DNA of 64,000 bases from Telopea speciosissima (GCF_018873765.1 NC_057926.1:33216946-33280945); one strand, 5' to 3'. Positions 1-12,065 are shown, counted from the first letter of the stretch. Numbers and translations: made by a program. Notes: generated from the sequence alone by a model not told the origin.

Positions 1-38
1 AGCACACACTTCACATCTGTTAAATCTAATTGAAATGT

Positions 39-392
39 TTAATGGTAAATTATGAGCTTAGCTAGTTTGAGCATTTTCCTATAGTTCACATGTCCTAACC
101 TACAGTGTAGTATTTTGTGATCAAGTGAAATATGATTAACCTGTTTTATTGTCTCATTAGCTAAACTCAACCTAAACATACCATTCAAATTGTAAGTACA
201 TCCAAAATAAAAATAGTTAATAGACAGTGTTACTCTATCACTATTAAAAATAATATACATGCTAGCATCAAGTAAAATTCCAATTGAAATTAAATTCTTT
301 TCAAAATCAGGAAAGACTTTAACATTTTTTAAAGTTAGTATTTTACCTGATGATAGAACCAAGTTCGTTGTCCCTTGTTGAGCCACATTCAC
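39..392 (-). pseudogene. Copia GAG-pre-integrase / protease-end fragment
   Basis: This 117-codon open stretch has the Copia signature for the region between protease and integrase: KNLISIGILLDA, then a HCRLGHVNYRKMLKLAK motif like the His-containing start of the GAG-pre-integrase domain. It lies downstream of gag in the same minus-strand element, in the expected order. The integrase core would lie beyond the window edge. Confidence 0.75.
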
Positions 393-646
393 GACGTCTC
401 CATTTGCAACAGTTACAGTCTCTGCTACTTGAACAATACCATTTAGCAGATTCTTGTTATTGCAAACATGACAAGTCTCCCTAGAGTCTAACCATCAATC
501 TGAAGATGTATTGGCCAACCCCTTACCTTTGCCAACCATGGCAACAAAGTTAGTAGGCTCAATCTTGTCCATCATCATCTGTACTTCCTTCTTTGGTGTG
601 TCAGTGTTCCCTTTCTTAGGACCCCTACATTCAGATGTATAGTGAC

Positions 647-1325
647 TAAGGGTGTCAAAATCAAATCGAAACCGAAAACCGAATCCAAAATCGGGCCGAA
701 TTAATCGTACTAAGCCGAATCGAATTAATTTGGTTTGGTTTCGGTTCTGGTATATGGTATTCTAATTCGATTCGGTTTGGTTTGGTTTCAGTTTCATGCC
801 AAGACCTGTCGGTTTGCACTGAAACCGAACCGAATAAATCACTTAATCCTAATCCATATATCCGTAAAAATTGTTGGTAACCATATCTAACCAAATGACT
901 TTAAATATTCCACTTTCCTATGTTTTCATTGTTTTTTTGGTAACTATCCAACGAAATGAAATTTATATGCCACTTTCCATAGGGAAAAATAAAAAACTCA
1001 GTGAATTTTGTTTGTATTTTTGGCAACCATCTAACCTAATGACTTTTCATATTTCACTTTCCAGGTTTTCTCTATTTACCTTTCTCAGTTTCCCTTTGCA
1101 ACTCTTCAAGTGTGCAACCGAATTAGAATCGTAACCCGAAATCGAATTAGACCCGAATTGGAACCAAATTAGAACTGTAACCAAACCGAACCGAGAATGT
1201 TCGGATTTGGTTGGTGATCCTAGAACCGACTTGGTTTTCGGTTCGGTTCCGGGTCACACCCTCAAGTCATGGAACCGAACCAAAATCGAACCGAATATCC
1301 GAAATCGAACCGTTTGACACCCTTA
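647..1325. mobile_element. hAT-type MITE with 8-bp target duplication
   Basis: A 679-bp non-coding element begins TAAGGGTGTCAAA (647-659) and ends with the exact inverse TTTGACACCCTTA (1313-1325). It is flanked by ATAGTGAC at 639-646 and 1326-1333, an 8-bp duplication typical of hAT transposition. The interior is rich in repeated CCGAA/TTCGG words, and apparent ORFs in it are by-products of that composition. It sits inside the zinc-knuckle codons of the Copia gag. Confidence 0.88.
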
Positions 1326-1595
1326 ATAGTGACTCCAATTTCCACAATTGTTGCACTTGTCCTTCTTTTTAAGGTTAGTCTTTTTGGTCTCCAATTATTA
1401 AGGTTCTTTCTTAGGTGGCTTGAACTTCCTAGGATTTTTCTTGGGTTGTGAAACTAAATTGGCAGATGCCTGTTGTTGTTTCACCATCTCCAAATTATTT
1501 TTGACTTTGTTCTCATCTTCTATTCTAATGAACCGTTTGAGATCATCCAACCCCACTTGTGTTTTCTTCCTATACATCTCAGTTTTAAAGGAATG

Positions 1596-2075
1596 TCAGG
1601 TAGAGGGTAACTTAAAAATAATTGCACCCACTAAGAATGCATCAACAACAGGGATATTTTCTTGGTTCAGTTTTGTTCTCAAATTCTTAAAGTCTGTAAC
1701 TTGATGAGTGATTTCATTGTCTTCTTGAAACTTGAAATCCATGAACTTATCAACCAAGTGGGTCTTTGATAGTTTCTCCTCCTTTTTGAATTGGGCATCT
1801 AAATTGTCCCAAATTTTTTTAGCAGTCTTGAACTTGCTAAATGTTTCTGCAAGTCTATCTGACAAGCAATTCAATAGATAGTCCTTGGAGAAATCCTCAT
1901 CATTCGTCCATTGGTGTTCTTCAATGCCATCATAATCATTGAAAGTATCATGTACAGTGTAAAATACATTCAAGTATTTTAGACCGAACTGAGTCTTCCG
2001 CTTTCAGGCATTGAATTCAGATCCACCAAACGATTCTAGTTTGGTCATCTCAAACGGAACTGTGTGTTTTTCCAT
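1596..2075 (-). pseudogene. Copia gag (UBN2-type) pseudogene
   Basis: The reading frame starts at the ATG at 2075 and has an early in-frame TGA near 2010. It then continues through a helical capsid-like region with the usual Copia gag features: KTAKKIWDNLDAQFKKEEK, then FQEDNEITHQVTDF. The C-terminal CCHC zinc knuckle follows further left but is divided between about 1327-1360 and 600-646 by an inserted MITE. Gag would package element RNA; this copy cannot make an intact protein. Confidence 0.75.
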
Positions 2076-2965
2076 CTCAAATTATTTAGGTTTTCAAAAA
2101 ATTAAAAACCAAATCAAAATGATCGCACCTGATAGGAACGAAGAACCTGAGAAAGTTAGAGACTAACGAAGCTGGGCGGAGATGACAGATCCAAGAGAGC
2201 TGCGTGGGCAGAGGCACTTCTTGGTCGTTGGTGCTGCGCGATAGTGCTAGCTGCTAGCACAGGTGTTGGTTGCTCTCGGGTAGTGACTGAACCCAAAAGA
2301 AAATTCTAAAGCCCTTTTTTTTTTTCAAAGCTTTCTGTCAAATCAGAAGCTAAAGTACAAAAGCTTTTCAATCAAAGTTTGATAAGAGCTTTGACAACTT
2401 TCTTTTGTCCCTCCTCTTCTCAAATCAAACAATCAACCAATTATTTAATGAAAAGCTTTCTGACAACTTCCTTTTTATCGTTTTTTTTTTTTCCCCAAAT
2501 CAAACGAACAAAGCAAAAGCTTAGATAAAAAAAAAGGTTTTCGATTATCAAAGCTTTCGGATAGAAAAGGAATAAATCATGCAGATTTCAAAAGGGTAAC
2601 GCACCGTGAATGAAGATCTCAAAACAAAGTCGATTACTCATATGGGGGCCAGAACCAAGACGCACGATCTCTTAAAGCCGATTGCACAATCGTAATCCGA
2701 TCTCCAAAGCCAATCGCAAAGAAAATAAAATATTAATGTTTTAAGATTGTTAGGTTTAGGGTTTAAGCACTAGGTTGCTTAAAGCATTACACCCTGTGTA
2801 TCAAGTTTGGAATACCCAGGCTGCTGCCTCCAGCTAGTATTTATAGGGAAACTAGGGTTTAGGTCAGATGGACTAGTTACTAGATTACCCCTCACAACTT
2901 GAGCCATAAATACAAGTAGGATTATATCAAAACATATAAAGGGATATTACCATAATACTCTTACA

Positions 2966-3802
2966 GTTTGTTTTATTCTACATTGGCAGAGCTTGTGGCA
3001 CCCCTATTTTAGGGGTAATTTTCAGCAACTGAATATTGTTCTTTTCATTAGATCCAACCATTATGTCACTGAAATATTTTGAAGTTCATCTCACTTGACT
3101 AGGCATAGTCATCGACAAGATTTGGTTCTGATCAGCTCATTGGATTGGTATATCTTGCTAGTTACTAATTTCTGCAATTTACAAGTCACTATTTCTATAT
3201 AACCAATAGATCAGCCTATGCATCTGTTGGATCATTCCATATTTTAGAATTTGTGTCGGCTCATTATAAGGGGCACTCAGTCAAGTTTTGTTAAAATCAG
3301 AGCTGTGGATTTTGTTTTACGAAGAACTCGTTAATCTAGTCTGTTTTGTGTTGGTTTGTCTTCCCTGCGATAGTGTGATGCTAATCTGTTGATGGTTTGC
3401 CCTATCCTTTGACTTGCCGACATGGTATCTATTGCTATGGAACTGCTCTCTAATTTCCTGTGATATATGGTGTTGATTTGCAGACGTAGTGTTTTGCTAT
3501 GCCTTCTGGTGGTGGTGGTCGAAGAGGAGGGGGTGGTTACAGTGGTGGAGGTTACGGTAGTGGTGGTGGGTAAAAATAAGAAGAAGAAGAAGAAGAAAAA
3601 AAAAAAAAAAAGAAGAAGAGAACAAGGGCAAAATTGTCATTTCATTTCAAAACTAATATAATTAGTACTCAGGGGTATGGAAGTAATTTTTTAAATTTTA
3701 GGGGTGATAGATGTAATTGTTTGGAACCCCATGGGTGGTGGACATAAATCCCCTTTTTATTTTTATTTTTATTTTTATTTTCTTAAAGTGGGTGGTGGCG
3801 AG
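2966..3802. other. Unassigned stretch with simple repeats
   Basis: No convincing gene. It contains a 25-codon glycine-rich ORF at 3499-3573, a purine-rich GAA/poly-A tract at about 3573-3620 and a TTTTTA-type tract at about 3753-3782. The right end abuts the 8-bp target site of the next transposon. Confidence 0.5.
3499..3573 (+). CDS. Tiny glycine-rich ORF, doubtful
   Basis: A 25-codon frame begins ATG CCT TCT and encodes mainly Gly with two Arg and two Tyr, ending TAA just before a poly-purine tract. It follows a possible acceptor (tttgcag). It resembles the tail of glycine-rich RNA-binding proteins, but no RNA-binding domain is present. It may be a broken gene end or a chance GGT repeat. 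Confidence 0.15.
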   Translation: MPSGGGGRRGGGGYSGGGYGSGGG

Positions 3803-3824
3803 GGTGTCAATGACAATGAATAAC

Positions 3825-6535
3825 TGTAGACGCTGAATTTTGGCACCTTGGAAGTGTGACTCGACGATGATGATTAAAGCTCGGCTGGCTTGCTTGGTGA
3901 CCAAATGGTAGAAAATTACCAATTTACCCTTATCCCACTTTTTTTAACCAAACTGTCCCAAGTAGAGCCCAAATCTCTAGGATAGCCTTGTTTAACCATT
4001 TTAAGCCCACATGTGAAATTTCACTCCAATCTGACGCCTTTTTGTCAAAATGACTGTCTTACCCCTGGCCTGATTCTCGGTATCTAGACTGCTCGATTTG
4101 GCCCAAAACACTTTGGATGACCTTATTTGGTCATATTAAGCTTTCACAAAAAGTTTCGGCCAAATCGGATAACTTTTATGAAAATGACCATTTTGCCCCT
4201 GGCATGGTTCTTGGTACCCAAGCCACCCGATGTGACCTGAAACCATTTGGATAACTTTATTTGGTCATATTGTGCTTACACATAAAATTTCATGTAATTC
4301 CGATATCATTTGGACCTTGATCAGTGTGAAACACCATTTATGTGCTTTCCTCGATATCCGTGCCATTTTTAGGCAAAATCAGGCCATATCTGCCACACGG
4401 ATGGAAAGTACTTGTTAAGACCTTCGCGGCGATATGTGGCGCGTCAAAATCGGCCACACGGATTGGAAGATATCAATATTTGAATGTGGGCCTTTAAAAT
4501 GGAATCTTTAAGAAAGAGAGAAAAATATTTTTAAAAAAATTGACCGATCCGAGTCAGACAGGATTGACCCGACCGGATCAACCCGGCCTGACCCGACCCA
4601 GCTGGAGCAGGGGACAAGCCCCCACCATTTAGGTTGAGCCACACAAGGCCCATCACCCATGCCCACCTGCCCAGCAGGCCTAGGCACACGCAAGCCTAGG
4701 CACACGCAAGCCCAGGCTGCGCAGCAAGCCTGGCCACACGCAAGCCAGCTCAGCACTCCTTATCTTAGCCATTAATGCACCAGGGGTCTTTGAGACCTTT
4801 CCTCGAACAGTTTTTCCCCTATAAATAACAGGCCATTTGGAGGGTTTAGGGACTGAGAAAATTCATGAAAAAATTATCATTGTGAAGTTCGTTCTCCCCT
4901 CTGTCCATCCATTCTAGAGACATCTCCATATCATGCTTCCATAGACATATAAAATTCCTCAAATACCCCTTGTTCACCACTCTTGCCATTCGGGGCAAAC
5001 ACACTTGGAGTGGCTTTCGGTGCCTTCCGACGATAATTCCGGCTATCCAAGGATATGTAGACTAAGCCCAGACACTTCCACGCTTCAAGGGTAGGTTTTA
5101 TATATCTTTATTTAGTTTTTATGTATTTCTTTTGATTTTCTTTAGTTAAAAGAGGCTGTTTTCAGTTAAAAAATCTTCAAAAATAACACAAGAGTGGTAA
5201 ATTTCTGAAAATTTTAGGGAAGATGTTTCCCACTGTGCTTGATGTCCATTAATTTTCTCAAGCACCAAATCATGGATTTTGTGACATTTTTGCCCCTGTG
5301 AAGGATTTCGGATTATGTAAAATCTGAACCTGTGGGTGGGGATTTGGACAAAATCATTATGACCATGTTAAATATCATGTTTTGATTAGTGGGTGTGGGC
5401 TCTGGTTTGATCCAATTCGGATCTGTGATGGGGATTTTGTATTTTTCTTTGTTTTCCCTTCTTTTTAGCATTTCAGAAAATATTAAAAATAGTATAAATA
5501 CATAAAAATTCATAGAAAAATTATGGGATACATATTTCATCAGGATTGATTTTATGGGAACATTAATGACTGACATGAAAGTTTGATCATTTTCATAGGT
5601 GTTCCTTACCATGTTAGGGATGTAGATGTCATTTTTCTATTTGTTGTGAAAATCCAAGAAAATAAAAAAAAATACATTTCTAAGCATTAAATTCTGTTTT
5701 AAGTTGTTTTAGAATGTTTTCATATGCATACATGCCCACACCATGAATCATAACCATGCATAAAAAGTCACTTACGCCCTCGGGTATTTTGGTCATTTTG
5801 CGACCAAATCATATTTAGGGCCCTGGAAAGGTTTCTATCACTTTATTTGCATGTTTTAACTTTCATAAGCATGTTTTAAGTATAAGTTTGCATTTTCATG
5901 CATATTTGTATTTTTGCCTTAATAGGGGCATTTTGGTAATTTTACCACTTTATAGTATTGTATATATTTTAATGATTCACATGCATGCCATTAATCATGT
6001 TTTAATCATTTCAGCATTTAAATGTGATTTTTTGCCTTTGTACATATTTTGGTCCTCTAGGGGTATTTTCATAATTTTGGTCATTTTGGCTTTACATAAT
6101 CACCTAACTTAGGGGTAGTAATTAGGATTAAAACATTAATTTTAATTAGCCTAATTAGGTCCATAAATTTCAACAAAGATAATCAAAACACAAAAAATAA
6201 AATAGTTTAATTAGGTGCATAATACGCATAACACAACAGTATACAATAGAGTTTGGTCTAGGAAGACCGGCCGTCGGCCGGGCGGTTGCTGGGTGCCTAA
6301 CACCTTCCCAGCCCGTAACTTGACACCTACCCAAAGATCTAGAGCAGACCATCCATTGAGTCATTGGAGTTAATTAGCGCCCTTCTCTGAAGAACGGGCA
6401 CCATTTGTGGGTCCTAGACCCTGATCTAGGTGGCGACTCCCTACACCATCAACAACAATCCCCGCACCGCTCCCACACTCGGATGCACCACGCCAGAAAG
6501 AGGTCGCGGATCGATCTTCATCTGTTGCGCCTACA
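3825..6535 (+). mobile_element. Solo LTR, Ty3/Gypsy (Tat/Ogre-like)
   Basis: The 2.7-kb unit begins TGTAGACGC and ends GCGCCTACA, near-perfect inverted ends with TG...CA. It is flanked by the 5-bp duplication ATAAC at 3820-3824 and 6536-6540. There is no internal coding region, a TATA-like CTATAAATA lies near 4820, and the 3' part has the phrase GGGTGCCTAACACCTTCCC, which I recognise from Tat/Ogre-type LTRs. A single LTR with its own target duplication implies LTR-LTR recombination that removed the body. The family label is from memory. Confidence 0.82.
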
Positions 6536-7213
6536 ATAACCAGGAACCAAATACCGAATCCAAATCCTAACCGAATAACCTGAATTGATCCAAACCGAAT
6601 TTAATATGTTTAAGTCCTGGATCTGAAAATGTCTTCATAATTCGGTTCAGTTTGGATTCGGATCTACCCCACTAAACTGACGGATCTAATCAAATCCGAA
6701 CCGAATACCCGCCTTAAAAGTTAACTTAAAACCCTAAATCGTTTATCAAGTTTAGAGCTTTAATGATTTAAGACTCTAAGTTGTTGGTTAACCCTTAGTG
6801 CCTTAAAGCGATTTAAGACTCTAAGTTGATGGTGAACCCTTAGTGCCTTAAAGCCTTAGACTCACTTACTCCTTAGTCCTTACGTCTTACGAAATACAGA
6901 TTTCTTCACGATCACGACTTCTTCTATAATTATTCAATTCTTTGATCACCTCTTTCTCTTTACCGTTTCATCTTCTCCGTCTCTAGCAGTGTTGCAGCAG
7001 CTTCATACTGATTCTCCATCTTCAAGAGCCTTGTAATTTCAACATCCATGCAATCTCTAAGCTTCTTCTATGCTCATGAGACCTAAACAAACACAATGAA
7101 GGCGAAGGTAGAGTTTGTGGGATCATCCTTCTAGTTCTCCGTTTCTCCTCCTCAATTGGTCTTATTGCATTGTTCCAAAGCAAGTAAAGGCTACAACGTT
7201 GTGTATGGAAGTG

Positions 7214-7235
7214 CTCTCTCTCTCTCTCTCTCTCC
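7214..7235. repeat. (CT)n microsatellite
   Basis: About 11 CT dinucleotides in the CCGAA-rich hAT-like element. Confidence 0.85.
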
Positions 7236-7459
7236 ATGAGTTTTTGTTTTTTTGGATATAGCAACTGGATGTAGTAACCAGATAAGAACCGAATTATAAT
7301 TAGATCCGAACCAAACTGACCAAGATTGGTTAGAGTATTCAATTTTGGAACCGATCCGAGACTTGGTCCAGATCTAGATCCCACTACCGCTGCTTGGAAC
7401 CGAATCGGATCAGAACCAAATACCCGGTTCTGTATTAAATTGAGACCCTTAGTGGCGAG

Positions 7460-8373
7460 ATTGCTATGTTTTTTATGCGTCATTGGTCGTATATCAGTAG
7501 AATTGGTGTAGTAACAAGGAAATTCTTACTCTATATGGCAATGTTTCTATGTTTTTTGAGTATTTTTAGGTCCGGCACAGTTTTATGTGTTTCTATGTTT
7601 ATTGAACGTTTCTAGGTCTTGAAAAATTATATGGTAACACTAGGAAAAAAAAAAACGTTTCTGTAACTAAGAAGAAACAAAAATCTGTATGGGTTGCACT
7701 TAACAGAATTGTTTTTATTGTTTACCAAAAATTACGTAAAATGCCATCTACACCATAATTTTTATACTGATGTTTTTTTAAGTGAAAAAAAAAGGTGTAA
7801 AACATCACAATTAAAAACTACTTAAATTGTTTAGGTAGTACATCCTTGAGTTTGAACCAGTTATAACACATATATCTAGAGTTGATGTCCTACATGATCT
7901 TCATTTGCAGAGCATTTGAAAAACCATCGTCTTGGGTTTCAGCATGTACGATACATCTTCAACACCATCGGACCCTACCCCACAAAGACACATGGTCCTT
8001 CACCTTTCATCTCTCTATAAGATAATTGAAGTTAAAGATAAGAAATTTGGGAATATTGTCTAAAAAGAAAAAATTACACATAGTTGAAATATAAATTTAA
8101 AACAAATGGATTTTAATAAATCGAACAACATATCATCAAATATGATAGCATAAAATAGAAATAAATTAGTTTAATCAAAATGTAGACAACATTTTGACAA
8201 GAATCTAAATGTAGATTCACATATATGGCCATCCGGTAGGAAGTTATATGGTAGGTGGGGAGTGATGAAGGTGTTGTGGGGAGAAGTTATAGGAGTTTTT
8301 GTTTTTTAATTTTAGTAATAGGGAGAAGTTATAGTAGTTACTTATGAACTAATACGAACTGTGATAACTACTT
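7460..8373. other. AT-rich intergenic stretch
   Basis: No gene, RNA or bounded repeat could be supported here. Short A and T runs are the only visible structure. Confidence 0.5.
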
Positions 8374-8515
8374 GTAGAGTCCGGATCCTCTACCCATGGT
8401 GGGGTGCTACCCCACATGTCGAGAGCCACCCAAGAGGAATCTTCACTTTAGATGGGTGAGATTCCACTTGTGTGACTCTCAGCATGTGGGGTGGCATTGA
8501 TCCAGACTCCTACTT
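8374..8515. mobile_element. Short foldback MITE
   Basis: The ends GTAGAGTCCGGATC and GATCCAGACTCCTAC are inverted. A second inverted pair lies inside (TACCCCACATGTCGAGAG against CTCTCAGCATGTGGGGTG), so most of the 140 bp can fold into a hairpin. The flanking TACTTG repeats suggest a target duplication, but its limits are unclear. Confidence 0.55.
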
Positions 8516-8865
8516 ACTTGTTTGTATCAAAACATATTTAATAAACAAAATATGGTGAGTGAAGGTAAGTTATGAATCCTAATTCACCATTTAGTGGGTA
8601 TAAAAGTCATGGCTTCTTCAATTAAACCAAGATGAACAGATTGAGAATATAGCAATGATGTCGAGGAGTGATCTCTAATCACAAAGATATCAAACGAACT
8701 ATCAAATCAAAGCAATGTTGTTCATGAATGATCTTGGCCACAAGGATATCACTTGAATTGTCAAATCACATTATAGATCACACAATTGCAAGATATATAA
8801 AATGAGTCCTTAAAATAAAAACACCTAAAACATCCACGAATGATAGTTATAATATTACCCAAAGG

Positions 8866-9031
8866 ATTAAGTTTCCCTCCACCCATAGAGGACGGTTCAT
8901 ACACCGTCATAGGATTCACAAACCCCTGTAGGGTTTTAGTATATTCCCAGAATGCCCCCAATACCCCCTCCCGCCTTCTCCCGCCCCGTAGTGAATGGGA
9001 TCCCATCCACCGTGGGTGGAGTAAAACTCAA
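8866..9031. mobile_element. Short inverted-repeat element
   Basis: AGTTTCCCTCCACCCATAG at the left end is the near inverse of GTGGGTGGAGTAAAACT at the right end. The enclosed 130 bp is non-coding; apparent ORFs on both strands are foldback shadows. No target duplication was settled. Confidence 0.45.
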
Positions 9032-9139
9032 ACCTTACCCAAAAAGGGGTTCTATTTTACTAAATAAACCGTAGAATATTTATTTTTAGTAAGAGCGGAT
9101 TCCCCAATGGTCAAAACCCTAGAAAATTCCATAATCATC

Positions 9140-9310
9140 ACTGGGAACTATTTTTGTGAAAATGATCATTTTGCCATTGGTGTTTTCTTCGGTATTTGAA
9201 CCACCTCAGTTTGAACCAAAACTCTTCATTTAGTCTCATATGGCTATTTTAAACATGCACGCAAAATTTCATTCAAATCCAATGTTGTTCGGTACTTCTT
9301 TAATTTTCAT
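9140..9310 (+). repeat. Fragment related to the Tat/Ogre-like LTR
   Basis: Phrases here (tgatcattttgcc, then a theme of cattt-agtctcatat, then aaaatttcat) follow those at about 4170-4310 in the solo LTR in the same order, with many mismatches. It is probably an old fragment of a related LTR. Confidence 0.4.
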
Positions 9311-9612
9311 TTTCCCCAAGAAAATTTGCACCCTTTTAGGTAGGACAAACCCCCATTTTTGGAGAGGAGACATAAGGGGTCAGAGGAAACTTTCCTTAAT
9401 CCCTTGGGAAGTTGAGTACAGCCCATAATGAAACCCTGTTATTTAAATTCGGGCAGCGATTAATAAGCAATCCATTTTCTTTATGGGGTTGTCTTCTCAA
9501 AGCCAAATATTTCCTTCAAACCAGTTTGTTGAACCCTGATTATGTTTCCAAAAGAGGTTCGTTGATTTGGAATAGTTTCTCACACTCTCTCCCCAATCTC
9601 AGACGCCTGGTG

Positions 9613-10042
9613 TGTTAAACAAAAATAATTCAGGTTTGTACGCAGCGGAAAGGATCTAGTTGTCCTATGCGTCGATCCGCACAAACTCTAACGTCACAGG
9701 CTTCACTACAATCTACGTACACTCCGTCGTAGGAATCCTGATAGGCAATCAATCGAAACCGATACTCCACACACCAAGATCAGAGTCAATGATGGAAGCC
9801 TCCTTAGGAACAAACTCACGCCCAATGGGAGAAAGAGAGTGAGAGACGAGAGAAATGAAGTGAGGGAGAGAAGTCAAGAGGAGAGGCGGGCGGCAGCTCC
9901 CTTTTCCTTCTCTTTTATATTAGTTGGGGACCACAAGGTGACCCCCTCTACTCACACCCTAACTCTAGTGGGCCCCTTTAGCCCACAGCTGCCCCAAGTG
10001 GACGTGGGTATGGGCCTCGGGTCCAAACTCGAGTTTGTTACA
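9613..10042 (-). mobile_element. LTR-like insertion (probable Copia solo LTR)
   Basis: This 430-bp block interrupts the LINE reading frame. Read on the minus strand it starts TGTAACAAACTCGAG and ends near TTTTTGTTTAACA, with a CCGCTGCGTAC motif near its 3' end, as in some Copia LTRs. No exact target duplication was found. Short ORFs within it are not supported. Confidence 0.5.
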
Positions 10043-10577
10043 GATAGGAACATTGATATTTAGAAAGAGCCTTGGATACCAAATATTTTTCAAAAACTAT
10101 ACGAGTAGGAATACCCCCCCTCTGGTTCCATTCAAGAGTTTCGGATTTAATGATGAGAAGAAATTGGTCTTCCCATCTACTTTAGTGACACAGATTTTGG
10201 CTATATCCTTAGCCCACAATCCGCATGAAGATTTTTTGTTTTGTCCTTTTACCAAGTCTGGGAAGTTCACCACAAGGGTGCTCGCAAATTTCCTTTCTTC
10301 TCCTCGGTATGTCCAATCTCATAGTAGGGTTGTGCGGAATGACAGGATGCCCCTTTGGTCCATCCTTTGGAAAACCAAAAATGACTCTAAATTTCAGTTA
10401 TTTACCTGAAAAATTTTAGACTCCGGCCTCTCAACCAATAGAAGATAGCTAGATTTTGTTCTGTGGAAGATGTGTGTCATTTATGCATATCTTGTTCTAA
10501 AACAAAGTGGCACATCCTTCTTTCATGTCCCTTTTTTAACACATTTGGGTAGCAAGGTTACAAAAAAGTTATCTCCT

Positions 10578-10722
10578 TCAGTTCCTTGCCTGAACTGGTT
10601 TCCTAGTGCCTGTAATAAGGGGAGGTGGACCCACCCAGGCAGAGTGTTCGGGCAGGGGTAGGTGGTCATTGTACCCCCCCCTTATTACAGGCACTGGGGG
10701 AACTGGACCGGGCAGGGAATTA
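10578..10722. mobile_element. Foldback element inside the LINE
   Basis: AGTGCCTGTAATAAGGGG at 10605 is repeated in inverse at about 10678-10695. The similarity extends outward with mismatches (about 45 bp per arm) through GAACTGG-like words, giving a long hairpin with a short loop. It breaks the LINE frame. Confidence 0.55.
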
Positions 10723-10918
10723 GAGGGGACAAAGATCCGCAGGGTTACTGGGTTTAAGAACTGCGTATCGGATGGCCCCTTCCTTTTTGGATCCTCTACA
10801 TTTCCAACATTTGGTTGGTAACAAGCAGGATTTTTCTTGTTATCTTACCATTTTTGGTATTACTCGTTCTTTCCTTTGGCAAATCAGGAATCAATGTATT
10901 TTTAAACAATGTCCACCA

Positions 10919-10968
10919 CCCCAGACTCCGCAGTGGCAAGAGCCTTGTGCACTGGGTATGCCCTTTTT
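10919..10968 (+). repeat. Au-like SINE 3' fragment
   Basis: Bases here match the 3' part of the two full SINEs in this window: a CAGACYCYGCAGT-type start, then GAGCCTTGTGCACTGGG, then a T-run. The tRNA-like 5' part is missing. Confidence 0.5.
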
Positions 10969-11170
10969 GTCCCCCGATCTCTGTTCAGATTATGCACAAC
11001 ATTTCAAAATGGATTCATGATCTAATCCTATATCTACCACATTTACCTTCATCTCCTTTATCTACTTGGCCTTCCCTTCTGTAATTGCTATTGATAGAAC
11101 ATTTGTTGGTGCCACTCTTAATTATGGCTATACAAGAGACACACAAGAATCGGAGGCAAGGGGAATGCTC

Positions 11171-12065
11171 GAGGGACTACAAAAAGCGAGATAATCGGGC
11201 ATAAAAAAATCACCACCATCTGGACTCTGTCAGAGTCTAGTAGATTTTCTGAATGGAGAAATTCATCTTTGGACTTGGGAACTCTTTACTTTCTTACTTG
11301 ACATTAGGTAATATTTGAAACGGTTTAAATCCGTATTTTTTAAACAAGATCGTATGTATATTACAGTAACACCAATTAGCTAATAGGGCAAGATTAGACA
11401 AACTTGTGATGCATGTGGTTTATGATGCTAATTCTTTTCTTTCTTTTTAAACTTTTAATGCATTTTTCCTTCTCAAAAAACCAAAAAAAAAAGGTTCTTC
11501 TATCAGATAAATCCACACATGTGAGAATGGATACTGGATCCTCAATCACTAGGGTACCACTGCAAGAATGCAAAATGAAGGCAAGATTTACAGAACGTAT
11601 GTCTTATATACAACTTCCATATACATTAAACAGTTGAGGTCAGTTAACCCCACAAATTAGGATGCATCTCTCAACCCACTTACACATCGAGCAACATCGC
11701 TGGTGCATAGTTTTACACATCGAGCAAAAGACATCTCTGCTAGAGATATGGGCCTCACTTCAAAACTCTTGCATTTGCAGATGATTCTTCTCAGAAATTC
11801 TCCTTGTTTGATAATATTGCTAAGAAAAAGTTTCGGTCAACCGTGGGAGGAAGGTTAAACACAACCCCCAACTAGTTGAAAGTCCAAAATGCCCCCCTCT
11901 GCTTTTGACACCCATATCACTGCAATGATGTGTATAGGTGAAGAAATATCACGGGTGAAGAGAAACTGGGTTCATATTGCAAAACTGGAACTTGGTGAAC
12001 TTTCTATTGACAGATAACCTGTCAGAAGAAAAATGAAACCAAGTATGGATGGCTTGGAATTCCAA
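11171..12065. other. Sequence downstream of the SUV2 stop codon
   Basis: No gene is supported. The part nearest 12065 should hold the SUV2 3' UTR and poly(A) site (minus strand); I could not fix a poly(A) signal by eye. Confidence 0.45.

Larger units (their letters stand above)
1..2965 (-). mobile_element. Ty1/Copia remnant, truncated by the window edge
   Basis: A decayed minus-strand Copia element runs off the left edge. In transcription order it has an apparent 5' LTR/leader between about 2965 and 2130, gag from an ATG at 2075, a split zinc knuckle, and GAG-pre-integrase at 392-39. On the minus strand the putative LTR starts TGTAAGAGTATT at 2965 and has a TATA-like CTATAAATA near 2840. The rest of pol and the 3' LTR would lie left of base 1. 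Several stops and frameshifts, plus a hAT-type MITE at 647-1325, show it is dead. The LTR/leader boundary is approximate because no clear primer-binding site was found. Confidence 0.75.
3803..7451. mobile_element. hAT-like CCGAA-rich element, split by a solo LTR
   Basis: The ends GGTGTCAAT (3803) and ATTGAGACC (about 7439-7447) are imperfect inverted repeats resembling the 647-1325 MITE. They are flanked by a perfect 8-bp duplication GTGGCGAG at 3795-3802 and 7452-7459. The interior right of 6541 is again rich in CCGAA words. About 2.7 kb of this span is a later Gypsy solo LTR; without it the element is about 0.93 kb. The left terminus lacks the outer TAAG seen at the right end, so the exact left base is uncertain. 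Confidence 0.72.
9412..11170 (+). pseudogene. LINE (L1-type) ORF2 3' remnant
   Basis: Broken plus-strand pieces keep the order of the end of plant L1 ORF2. LLKAKYFLQTSLL, then KRGSLIWNS at about 9480-9590 mark the region after reverse transcriptase. FTKSGKF lies near 10250, a zf-RVT-like segment with CVIYAYLVLKQS near 10475, then FLWQIRNQCIF near 10875, and an RNase-H-like tail near 11095-11165. The copy is cut by an LTR-like insertion, a foldback element and a SINE tail, and has many frame breaks. These insertions give a relative age: the LINE is the oldest layer here. Confidence 0.7.

Noticed and set aside
8761..9067. Pair of complementary ORFs
   Set aside because: They lie over a foldback element, and both strands are open only because of the inverted repeat.
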